Assembly: GCF_001083805.1 (NCBI RefSeq)
Contig: NZ_JXSK01000001.1
Coordinates: forward strand, 558,001 to 622,000
Direction of reading: 5' to 3'
DNA length: 64,000 nucleotides
DNA from: Photorhabdus luminescens subsp. luminescens
Lineage (GTDB): Bacteria; Pseudomonadota; Gammaproteobacteria; Enterobacterales; Enterobacteriaceae
Shown: piece by piece, positions 37,901 through 46,600 of the stretch
How positions within the stretch are numbered: the first letter of the stretch is position 1
Layout of the letters: the number at the start of each line of letters is the position of its first letter
The notes under the pieces: model-generated
Seen by the model: the letters and a program-made list of their open reading frames with translations, nothing else
Told to the model about the DNA's origin: nothing
Database searches by the model: none
Translations under genes and position numbers: made by a program

Positions 37901-40698
37901 AAACCTTGTTCAGCATCACGCCCATGACATTGATATATCAATGCATCGGTATACAGTACCCGTAGTGTTGCAGCATCGGGATTTTGCTCAATGGCAGGAT
38001 CGAGCAGAGCATTCACATCAAGTTCAGCATTGATATTGGTTGTAGACTGAACAGATTTGGCAGCAGGGAAGCGGTAATGCTGCTCATCAAATGGATAAAG
38101 CGGAGCGTGGCATTTTTCCCCAGTAAGTGGGAAAAGCTGCGGCCAATCAAGCTGTACACCAGCACAGTAAAGTTGCATCAGAGCCGTTTGCTGATTTGTC
38201 TCTGGAGAGCTTTGACGTTGTACGCCAGCAATCCAGGTTTCCTGTGGCAGACTAACACGCCGCCCAATGCCGGTTAATTGTGCATCAGCCCCCATCTCCA
38301 TAAATAATGCCACACCTTGCTGACGGGCAAATTCAATAGCCGGATAATAGCGTACAGTCTGACGCATATGGTTGCGCCAGTAATCTGGTGAAGCCAATTG
38401 TTCAGCCGTTGCAATATTGGCTGTTAGGGTAGAAATCAGCGGAATTTCCCCCAATGCAGGTTGCAACTGGCTACAACGTAGAGAAAATGCCGCTAGTACA
38501 CCATCAAGCATGGCTGAATGTGCCGCACAGGCAACGCTAAGACGCTGGCAACGAATCTGTTGTTGCTCCAGACGTTGTGCCAAAGTAGCAATTTCCGTCT
38601 CTGTACCGGCCCAAACCCAATGTTTCGGGCCATTGCAAGCCGCCAGATCTAATGTCAGTGAATGAGTGAAGGGGATAATCTCTTCTTCGTTGGCAAAAAC
38701 TGCCAGCATTGCTCCCCCTTGGGAGCAGCTTTGCATCAACTTGCCTCGTACCGCCACTAACGGCATCACCTGTTCAGGTGTGAAAATCCCGGCGACAACC
38801 GCAGCGGCAAATTCGCCAACCGAGTGCCCCAATACATAATCAGGTTTTAATCCAAGCGCCCGCCAATGTGCCGCCAGCGCAATTTGATGCGCCACAATCG
38901 CTAGTTGTGCATATTCGGTGGTGGCTAATGCGGCATCATGCTCTCCGAACATCACGGCTTTTAATGGCAATGCCAACTCTGACGCACATGCGGTACAGCA
39001 ACGATCCAACATAGCGGAAAAAACAGGGGAGCTGGCATACATTGCTTTTCCCATGCCAGACCATTGACAACCCTGGCCGCTGAATTGCCAAAGTTGCTTA
39101 CTTTCGCTATTGACTTGCCCACTGAAAATATTTTGTGTTGGATTTTTGTTGGCAAAGGCGGATAAATTTTCAGCGCCTTGTGGCGTTAGCATCAACGCTA
39201 AACGCCAAGGTAATGAAAGATCACGCCCCTGTAATGCGGTCCAGGCCAAATCTGCATGATGCTCTGGCGCATCATTAAATGCAGTCGCATAACGTTGCGC
39301 CAATTGACGCAACGAGGATTCAGAAGCGGCGGAGAGCAACAACGGGGCAAGTTGTGCATTATCGCTACGGCGACATTGTAATTCTTGCGGTAATGATTGC
39401 ACTACGACATGACAGTTGGTACCGCCAATTCCGAACGAAGAGACGCCCGCAGTACGTAATGCTTGTGTCCAGCGCTGCCCTTGTGTTGCCAGCCTGAATG
39501 GACTTTGTTCCAACCGTAACGCTGGGTTGGGTTGCTGAACATTGATTGTCGGTGGAATATAGCCATGCCAAACAGACAGAACCGCCTTAATCAAGCTGGC
39601 AATGCCGGCAGCCGTATCAAGATGGCCCATATTGCTTTTCACTGAGCCAAGATAACAAGGCGGTACCGTTGCACTACGGTCAGAAAATATGCTGCGTAGC
39701 GCATCAACTTCTATCGGATCGCCAAGAGGCGTTCCTGTACCATGCGCCTCGATCATACCAACATCATCAACACTGACATCCGCCAGTTGGAGTGCTTCGA
39801 TAATAACGTTGCGCTGACCGTTAACCGACGGGGCAGTAAAGCCAACTTTCTCATTGCCATCATTATTAATTGCGCTGCCACGTAATACAGCCATGATGGG
39901 ATCGCCATCACGCAAAGCATCGCTCAAACGTTTCAGTGTGACAACACCGACGCCGTTGCCGCCGTAGGTGCCATTTGCCTGACTATCAAAGGGGCGGCAA
40001 TGTCCATCAGGGGAGAAGATCATTCCCGGCTGATACGAGTAACCACTTTCTTGAGGGAAAGAAACCGCTACACCACCGGCTAACGCCATGTCACACTCAC
40101 CGGCACGCAGGTTTTCACAAGCCATATGCACGGCAACTAGTGAACTTGAACACGCTGTTTGTACCATCAACGCTGGGCCTTTTAGGTTTAATTTATAAGC
40201 GGTACGTGTCGCAAGATAATCTTTATCGTTACTGATTAACGCTTGAAGCCCTTTAACTTTGCCAACATCGGTCATGGTAAATTGTGACCATGAAGGCCAA
40301 GTACTGACCCGGCTGCTACCAAAAACACCGGTTTTCAGGGGGACATGACGTGGCGCATAACCGGCATGTTCAAGCGCATGCCAGGCGGTCTGGAGAAAAA
40401 GACGCTGTTGAGGATCCAGCATTTCCGCTTCCTGGCGGGAATAGCCAAACAGCGAGGCGTCAAATTGTTCCGCCTTCTCTAATATCGCTGCCCGATTGAC
40501 AAAATTTTCACTCTCAATGACTTCAGGAGGAATACCTGCATCTAATAATGTTTGACGGGAGAGTGGAACAGTACATTCAACTCCGTGTTGCAAGTTATGC
40601 CAGAAAACATCACTATCTGGCGCCTGCGGAAAACGGCAGGCAAGGCCAATCACTGCGATAGGATCGCAATTATCGTAGTGAGGCGTTAAATCAGTCAT
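28987..40698 (-). CDS. irp1: Mixed PKS-NRPS megasynthetase, HMWP1-like with an extra cysteine module
   Basis: 3903 residues. Domain order read by motif: KS (Cys183 in TACSSSL), AT (Ser626 in GHSVGE), KR (TGGMGGIG near 1225), ACP (Ser1514), Cy (DLLQFD near 1710), methyltransferase (VLEVGAGTG near 2260), PCP (Ser2524), second Cy (DLLVAD near 2710), adenylation (FTSGSTGKPKG near 3185), PCP (Ser3583), thioesterase (Ser3710 in GWSFGG). Yersinia HMWP1 (about 3160 residues) is KS-AT-MT-KR-ACP-Cy-MT-PCP-TE. The methyltransferase between AT and KR is missing here, leaving only a short linker, and Cy-A-PCP has been added before the thioesterase. The A domain's pocket residues read D-L-Y-N-L-S-L-I-W by alignment to GrsA, a cysteine code. 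It extends the Irp2 product with malonate and two cysteine-derived rings. Its start overlaps the irp2 stop by one base. Confidence 0.94.
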   Translation of the reverse strand: MTDLTPHYDNCDPIAVIGLACRFPQAPDSDVFWHNLQHGVECTVPLSRQTLLDAGIPPEVIESENFVNRAAILEKAEQFDASLFGYSRQEAEMLDPQQRLFLQTAWHALEHAGYAPRHVPLKTGVFGSSRVSTWPSWSQFTMTDVGKVKGLQALISNDKDYLATRTAYKLNLKGPALMVQTACSSSLVAVHMACENLRAGECDMALAGGVAVSFPQESGYSYQPGMIFSPDGHCRPFDSQANGTYGGNGVGVVTLKRLSDALRDGDPIMAVLRGSAINNDGNEKVGFTAPSVNGQRNVIIEALQLADVSVDDVGMIEAHGTGTPLGDPIEVDALRSIFSDRSATVPPCYLGSVKSNMGHLDTAAGIASLIKAVLSVWHGYIPPTINVQQPNPALRLEQSPFRLATQGQRWTQALRTAGVSSFGIGGTNCHVVVQSLPQELQCRRSDNAQLAPLLLSAASESSLRQLAQRYATAFNDAPEHHADLAWTALQGRDLSLPWRLALMLTPQGAENLSAFANKNPTQNIFSGQVNSESKQLWQFSGQGCQWSGMGKAMYASSPVFSAMLDRCCTACASELALPLKAVMFGEHDAALATTEYAQLAIVAHQIALAAHWRALGLKPDYVLGHSVGEFAAAVVAGIFTPEQVMPLVAVRGKLMQSCSQGGAMLAVFANEEEIIPFTHSLTLDLAACNGPKHWVWAGTETEIATLAQRLEQQQIRCQRLSVACAAHSAMLDGVLAAFSLRCSQLQPALGEIPLISTLTANIATAEQLASPDYWRNHMRQTVRYYPAIEFARQQGVALFMEMGADAQLTGIGRRVSLPQETWIAGVQRQSSPETNQQTALMQLYCAGVQLDWPQLFPLTGEKCHAPLYPFDEQHYRFPAAKSVQSTTNINAELDVNALLDPAIEQNPDAATLRVLYTDALIYQCHGRDAEQGFSAIDTIRAGRLQPCWRPLLEQLLTYCVQQGYYREVSGPTASKMYRPDRALPYVKRRLLESRLLTAFPALIYAGERLFALLSDRSDLPRQFVATQVMTNSWLPAPQPCPDTHYALHWRTINTADNPRSSTVYTLRSSTANDEMVNHWRQAGIHLQPASGNTLLLLTGNDVVELCSQVITELKRDEATSLTVITCCAQPETTLSPENINPAQYAVWALLRVAVEEYPHRHIQAIDIADINDADSLSLALGYLNEHNRWLRVRGSQVSVPVLQRQSLLLSQQPMAIPHQGWHIVTGGMGGIGQISIRWLLAQGARRIAVFARRQHADWETFVQELSLNTECEIRWINVDVTDTPALLNAIESLAQEDGIAGAIHAAGIADHTRLAELGPQHLSQMLSVKALSASALQTALKQHNAHYLLLHSSAASMLGAQGQGAYAVANAYLESLALTASNPLMVKTLVWGVWGGIGMASDQRLVEKLAQDGMLPFSVNEGIWHFNQSLRTASPCYLAIRLDEHHPDILRRLQADITTTTLIPSPSHSVDNMLYQDNEERLSWLRQRISVLLRLEQPEGLEPQQDLLQLGLDSLLFLELNAVIHQQFGFRLTAELAYQNMTLEGLNGLIGDALPEQPVTASPPEMIIDSAQRHAPFPLTPIQHAYWIGRTQAIDFGGVACHVLFEWDLTLDSFNVQRFEKAWNALIQRHGMLRMVVDEDGQQRILPETPWYALSQDDLRMLDETACQKALVQRRHTLSYQVPPAEQWPLFEVSVSLLPNAHCRLHMNLDLLQFDVQSFRIMMDDLQRAYHQQPLAPQVFTFRDYVMAEQAQRASKEWRASWAYWQEQLPSLPPAPRLPLNPQLPQRSQPQFTTYEGRLAQSDWQMLKQRWQQWGVTPSAGLLTLFAHTLEWYSRHPLFTLNLTFFNRQPFHPEVQDLIGDFTSVMLMDFDLRKTTSLRASMEKTQALLWQRLSHNYINGVEVLRELGRQQNGEAQSRQPLTPVVFTSMLGMAQEGVAIKQSITQLLGDPVFVLSQTPQVWLDHQVMEVDGDLLFNWYCMDDVLEPGVIEALFTAYNALLVQICRQPDHIEHYDLHTPPSGHTRYDFWPQQPELRQVEQYLRSKPEIRLAEIQPRQDDTQGYNLWLVAENNLPLSLPEPLAINTDVLPLPELAEQQAFERSWQHIEQQALFGLIQTLLRHNLFTYPQQCHSHEEIEQRLQLAPQYQRLLTQWLTLLNNQGFIEKTADGYRCLQPLNHVPAPTAKLDDAGWCQTISRYVATCIEQHDALLAGRGNALELLFADKQTTASLYSENPALRCLNQTAAEIIRQLSQVSNDFTVLEVGAGTGATSAKVLEHNAQSIERYHFTDVSPLFLDDARQLLNHYGETVKFALFDINQHIDFSQHPESGYDLIMAVNVLHDATHLRNTLQRLSRLLKAGGWLLIIESTKSESAMQLASVGFIEGINAWSDDRGDSALMALDDWRQCLEKSGYRVSLEWPGQDGPELHQQLILARAERQARLDVSEIAAQFSTLPYSLHIQQQEQLPLIVTAKESVAQSSTVGTVQSETADDQLHDIEQQVIALWCSLLPQPIQRHSDFFQSGGDSLIATRMVVQLRRQGYKQANLQQLFEHPKLSEFCRTLRVVETTPATQAIPLETKPASEQTLPLTALQYAYWLGESQLFQFGNGIAHFYAELAINDLDLPRFTTAWNRVINHHAQLRGYVKEGQYHILPEVPCYTPTVIDCRNMMPAQRETKLADARDILRTKGVPSDNWPLFDLILYHTDDRTHLLHLTIDLLVADGKSLTLILGDLQRGYQEPNWQPEPPAATISDYIQALEDEKAGEVWRQSRQYWLNRLPHLPDAPELPLKDHQSQQLNQQCLAGYISPQQWQRLQQRAAEYRVSPSQVMLTLFTHILAVWSNSEHFTINVLHGNRLLMPQHCDTLVGNLSTTSLLEVDLRNNTGFSDAVSRIQKQWLADLQHALFDGQLVLREKNQHRHNLNAGMPIVFNDTTGTAGQGPSGLGTLNLFGAQTPHVYLDCMLISSSDGGVIIQWAILPQLFQPQVAENMFAHYQASVAALLEPDYQWNAPLPEWLPVSDQILCQDSNATKEVFPPYTLCSLIEQAVNRYPQRTAVVDADRQIDYRTLWSQSLALAAHLQAQENQHSSLIGVVMEKGWQQIVAVMAILLAGRAYLPIDASYPQQRIHQLLASGEVDTVLTQPKFTQQMSWPDGVQVISLDEILLNCLPKNTGVQSLSACAEDLAYVIFTSGSTGKPKGVMIDHQGAVNTILDINQRIALNEHDSVLAISELTFDLSVYDLFGTLSCGAKLVIPSPGDSRQPDKLLTWLQQESVTVWNSVPAFVQLLEEYARDYPHSLDSLRWVLMSGDWIPISLPERLSILNPALNLLSLGGATEASIWSIAYPIVQIDPNWRSIPYGKPLANQTFYVLNATLSPCPVWVTGELYIGGQGLALGYWADSEKTAQAFITHPQTGERLYRTGDLGRWRPDGNIEFLGRNDHQIKVRGYRIELGEIEHRLCEHPDIQQALAFAHTTSTGALQLVAGVRLSDEAPLSTELLPVLPHWLQQTLPAWMCPQRFIILDTIPVSDNGKIDRRALAVLVEETAQEANPTSVALSVTEQTVLDLWQSVLAQQSISVHESFFTLGGDSLAAVRLMVKINQTFNRQYPLSLLQTYDTVHSLAEFIEHQPESPCQGVILNEGSVEQPALFIVHPIGGHLLGYRHLAANFGDQRMIGLAFSPDNLNTDTPSVAALAADYINQIRAFQPQGPYALAGWSFGGLVAYEMAHQLRAMGESVSQCILIDSFAPNVRTDLTLNETFCHRHFLLDLQGQFPDLTLDNHVIAADTKTFLNALHDALPQSAQIDSSLTALYDVWRHNLNALLDYCPPQTSQRFWLIRAAQALPDFMDYLDPTTIASIDLGWQAFGPVHVTQLAGDHYTLFQHEHVGSLVTCMKDILNSAPTTNLVKENI

Positions 40699-43600
40699 TA
40701 TGCAGCTCCTTTATGACGTTTTTCCCGTTGTTGCAAACGCTTCTGTTGTTGACGCTGACGAGCGGTAATCGACTGGCGATTTCCATCGTGGGAATCCTTC
40801 CGGCAGCGCAAACTGAGCGTCTCTGGTGTTGGATAAGCAAATAAATCAGTCACAGCCAGATGATAAAAACCCGCATGTTGTAATTTGCTATGCAATTGAA
40901 TTAGCTGTAGCGAGCTGGCTCCTGCCTCAAAAAAGTTTTGTTGTGCGTTAATAGGATGATTTGTTATGGACAAGAACAGGCGTTGAATTTCGCTGCATAT
41001 TTGAGGATCGAATCCCTCCGAATACAGTGATGGCGCAATGACAACAGCATTATTTTCAACCATCACAGATTGCTGGCGCGGCATCAGTTGTTCCAGTGCT
41101 GCATGCCAACTTTCTGGCTGTGCCGCAAGGGTACGCAATAGCGTCATGTAGCTATTGAACATGTTTTGTAATTGATGCGGTTCAAACAATTCTTCGACAG
41201 CATCCCAATTTAGACAAAGTTCATTATCAGATTCATAAACCTGGTGATCCAACCAGATTTGTGGTGTTTGTGAAATACCCCAAACAGGTTTCATCCACGA
41301 TGAATGCGAAAGGAATTGTCCTTGGCGTGTTCCCAATGCGCTGGTGAAAACAACCGGCATAATGGCCGCATCGGGGCCACGGCTCTGCGCCAGTTCACGC
41401 ATCACTCTGATTGCTGAAATGTGGCGGTGATCCAGATCCTGCCAGAGCTGTTGTTGCAATCTACGGGCACTCGACAACCAATTTTTCTCCGGGTGCCAGG
41501 CCAGTAATGACAGAGAAGTGAAATCACCCAGAATGTGATTAATATCTTCATGCCAGTGTGGACGATCGAACAGGGTAAGGTTGAGCGTTAACTCCGGTTT
41601 AGTACTGAACGCAGAAAGAACCGCCGCATAAGCCGCAATTAATAGCGCGGAAGGCGTTATCTGATAGGGAGCCGCATGTTGTTTTAACTGACTCCATTCA
41701 TGTGCAGACAATCGATCGCTATAGCGCACAAAACGTGGGGATTGAACACTTTCCGGGGCAATACGTAGTGGCAATTGGGGCGCCAGTGGTAATGTTTTCA
41801 CTTGCTCCTGCCAATATTGCAGCGAACTCTGATGCGCTGGCGCCTGTTGCTGACGTAGTACACAATCCCGGAATGTTACTTTCAATGGCGGCAATGCATG
41901 CTGCTCGTCGAGATAGAGCTGTTCTAACTCGGCCAGCAATATCTGCATGCTCAACCCGTCTAATAACAGATTATCCAGACTGACAAACAGTCGGGAGATA
42001 ATCCCATCGTCTTGCGCAAGCTGGAAATCGAATACCGGCCAGTTACTGGCATCTAATACCTGATGTGAAAGTTGTTCACGTAATGTATCTGCCTGCGTAA
42101 CGTCAGTGAATTGATGTTGTTTGACGGAGAACTGCGGGACATTTTCTAATACCTGTTGCTGCCCATTAACAACCACGGTTCTCAGCATTGGATGACGCTG
42201 GATCAAGCGATTTAACACCCGATTTAAACGTTGAACATCTAACCGCTCTATCCGGTATTCAATAAAGAAATGCGCCCCAACACCACTCAAAGCGAAACCC
42301 GGATGACGTCCGACCAGATAAGCCTGCTGAACTTCCGTGAGTGGGAAAGGCTGGTATTCATTTTGCTCTTCTGGCAGAGCGCACTCTGCTGATGAGGTTT
42401 CAGCCAAAGGAACCAGTGTAGCCGCAAATGCCGCCAATTGCGGGTGACGGAAAAGATGCCCCAGTTCACCTTTGAAACCTTGTTGTATCAGCTCACCAAC
42501 CAAACGTGTAGCCAGAAGACTGTCTCCGCCAAGCTGGAAAAAATCACTGTCACGGCCTAATTGCTCTGTATTGAGCAAGCGTTGCCAAATGCCAGCAACG
42601 GTTTGTTCCACCGCATTCAACAAAGTCATTTCATTCTGGCGTGGTGCTGCCTCTGTTTTTGTCGCTGACTGTAGTTCTTGCGACAACGCCTTACGATCAA
42701 TTTTGCCATTAGGTGTCAATGGCAAGCGAGGAATGATATGCAAGCGCTGTGGAATCATATATCCCGGCAGATGCTGTGCCAGTACCGATTTAATCTTTTC
42801 CCGATCAGGAATGGTGACACTGTCACTTGCTTGCATCAATAACACACTAAGGTTACCGATGGTAATTGGCGTTTCGGCCTGTAGTGGTAATAGTTGCGGT
42901 AATAGCGATAACCACTGTGACGCAGAGCGTAATTGAATACCTTGAGGTGAAAGCAATTCAGTCGTAATCAAGGAAAGAGACGATGTTTGTTGCAACTCCA
43001 TTGCCAATATCAACGCGCCAGGTTGAGCAAGCGGTACCAATTCCTTGATACAACGTGCGGGATCTGCTTCCCGATGTAATACGTTATTCAGCAAAATAAT
43101 ATCAGCCTGATGTTGCAGTGACTCAGGAACTTGTTCAGGCCAACGTTGCTCAGACCAATATTGTACTGATGCATGAGCATAACCGCTTAACCGTGTTTGC
43201 GCCTGATTAACCAGTGTCTGAGAACGTTCAAAGCCGAGATAACAGAGATGTTGATCAGTAATATGCTCTGCCAACCATTGTGCGCAGCGACCGCTACGAG
43301 CATCAAACTCTATCAAAGTCACAGGGCGTTGTAATCGCTGAGAAAGGGCAGTGATGACCTGTTGTAATCCTGCCAACCATTGCCGGGTTTCCGGCAACAC
43401 AAACAATTGTTGTTCCGGTGCGAATTGCGGATCATCAAGTAATGCGATTGCCGGCTGTTGACCAGTAAGAACATCACGTAGCACAGTATGCCAGCGTTCA
43501 GGGATGTATATCGCCTCATTGTTGGATGCAGCAGGTAACCATCCGGCTTGATATACATGCTGTGTGGATTCAGTCAGTGCTTTGCATTGGCAAAGATATG

Positions 43601-46600
43601 CCAACATACGGCCAAACCAATCATGATATTCCGGTTGGGGCTGGTAGCGCTTCAAGCAATCTGTCAGCGATTGTGGTGAAGTAAAGGTAATATCGTGACG
43701 AGATAGATGTTCTAGCAGGAACATTGCAACTTGAGGTTCATTGCTATTCGCGGTTATTGCATGCACTGCGGGGAACAGATCTCGATAGCCAGCGGGTAAC
43801 TGCGGCGCCCGATTTACTCGTCGGCATAAAGAATCACCTTCCAATTCAAGGAACGCCACCAGCGACTTCTCTTTTTCACCACTGGCTAATGCAACTCCTT
43901 TACTGATTCCAATTACTTGATTGAGGGCGGCATCAATTTCTCCCAACTCAATTCGATAACCACCAATTTTTACCTGGCTATCACGACGCCCCAGAAATTC
44001 AAGCCAACCTTCGGGATGGTAACAACCCAAATCACCGGTGCGGTACCAGCGCTCCCCTTGATCGACAACAAATTGCGCGGAAGTACGTTCTTCATCATTA
44101 AAGTAGCCTAATGCAACACCGGCGCCACCAATCCAAAGCTCACCGACAACCCAGTCAGGGCAATCACGACCATCCTCACCTACAACGCGGTAACGCTGGT
44201 TAGCTAAAGGATAGCCATACGGAATAGATCTCCACTGTGTTTTAACCTCTTTGACGATATATTCGTTTGACCAAATAGCCGCTTCTGTCGCGCCCCCCAT
44301 TGCACTCAAAACACCATCAGGGTTGAATGCTCGGTAACGTTCAGGCAGCGATAAACCTATCCAGTCTCCAGACAACATCACGGTACGAAGCGCTTTCGGC
44401 GCATCCACCTCCATCCCTTCACAATAGGTCAGTAGCATATCGAACAGGGCAGGCACACTATTCCACAACGTCACATGATGACGTTCGATCAACACTTCCC
44501 AAGTTGATGGGTCACGACGTTGCGCTTCATTAATTAATACCAGCGCGCCTCCCGCCGTGAGGATACCGAAAATGTCATAAACGGAGAGATCGAAATGTAG
44601 GGCAGAGAGGGCCAATAACCGGTCGCTACTTTGGACTTGATGACGGCGATTAATATCCAAACAGGTATTGAGCGCGCTTTGGTGGCTAATAACCACCCCT
44701 TTTGGCATACCGGTTGAACCAGAAGTATAGATGATATAAGCCGGATCAGTAACCGCACGTTTAGCCATGTTTGCCAAAGGCTGCCATTGCTCATCCTGAT
44801 GCCAGGAAACACAATGTACATCTTGTGACCAGTCATCATATTGTTGTTCTGGATTAATAATAACGACACGAATTCCAGCACTTTCGCAGATAGCACGACG
44901 TCGGTTTACTGGCTGATCAACCGGGACCGGCACATAAACGCCGCCGACATAAAGTATCGCTAATACCGCAACAATTTGTCCGACGCCTTTTTCCATGCTG
45001 ATGGCAACCCGATCTCCCGGTATCACCGACATTTTTTGCAACACAGTTGCCAACCGGCGGGCGGCCAAACTTAATTCACAATAACTAATTTCCTTACTAT
45101 TAGTCACCAAAGCAACAATATTTGGTGTACGTTCTGCCTGTAAAAACACACCTTCATGTAGAAGAGCATCCGGCAAAGGTTCAGTTGTGTCATTGATCTG
45201 AAACCGAAGCTGGTATTGTGATTCAGGCATCAGATCCGGTAATTCTTTACTCCACTGGGTGGCGTCTTCCGTTAGTCTCTCAATGAACCTCTGATAGGCG
45301 GTAAATAAAGTATCCATTAACCCATCGGGGAAGAGTTCGTCGTTACTATCCCACTGAATATTCAGCATGTTTTCATGTTCAAATGCAACGAAATCCAACC
45401 AGACCTGAGGGGTTTGCGATATTCCCCAACTTGGTTTTCCCAGAACATCACGGGTATTTTCGCCATACAAAGGTCGGCCTAAATTGCTGGTAAACACAAT
45501 TGGCGCACCATGTGGATGATTGCCGCGTTTTTTAAGTTCACGTAAAACTTCTACACCAGACCAGTGACGGTGTTCGTAAGCTTCGGCAAATGTTGACTGC
45601 GCATCTTGAGCCAGTTGGCGGAACGGCAAATTATCAGCGGGAATATCTAACAGCAGAATATTGGTAAAGTCAGCCAGCAGACTATCCACTGCGGTGTGCA
45701 ACGGCGCTCTATCAAACAACGTCAGGTTAAACAACAGGCGGGTTGCATGATTCCAGCGACATAATAAACCGGCAAATGCAGTCGCCAATGCCATTGTTGG
45801 CGTTACACCATTTTGTTGAGCAAGCTGTTTAAAACGTTGCCAATGTTCAGGCGCTAAACGAAAACATCTGCGTTGAATGCGGACGTTTTTTATCAGAGAC
45901 GGTTCCTTAGCTAACGGAAGTTGCGGAGCAGGGGGAAGGGTATCCAATCGGTTACGCCAAAATATTTCTGCTTCTTGTCGAGCCTGCGCAAATTGCGCCT
46001 GATATTGCGCCAAATAACGGCAAAAATCGTAGTCAGAAGGGATATCCGGTAGGCTGCGTTTAGCAATTAATGCCGCCAGTTCAGTAAAGAACAGGCTAAA
46101 ACTGGCGGCATCCATGATCAGTAAATCAATATTAGCGTGCAACCGGTGCTGACTCTCACCAAACAGACTTAGCTGAATATCGAACGTTTCCCCTTGTTCA
46201 ACCTGTAATACCCGATGGCTTAGTTGTTCACGTATATTATTCAGCGCTTGTTGCTGTTCGTCTGTTGTCAAACTGCGCAGGTTATGAACCGTTAATTTTT
46301 TCCAATAAGCGTCGGCCATCCCTTGCTGGCGACCATCCGGCAAAAACCGTACTCGTAACATCGGATGTCGTTGAATCAACCGATGAATTGCCGCTTCCAG
46401 TTGTTCAGGTTCCAGCCCGATACCGTCAAATTCTTGATATAAATGGCAGCCCACGCCGCCTAACGTCTGTTCCGGCGAACGTCCAACAAAATAAGCATGT
46501 TGTACGGCGGTCAGCGGGAACGGACAAGCATCTGCAATCAGCGGCTGCAAAGTCGCGTCGGGTTTAGGCGCCATCTGTGTGACAGGCGTATGACGTTGCA

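Noticed and set aside
37100-38050. Possible hidden methyltransferase between AT and KR of Irp1
   Set aside because: No SAM-binding glycine motif is present; only a short helical linker resembling the lead-in of the HMWP1 domain remains.
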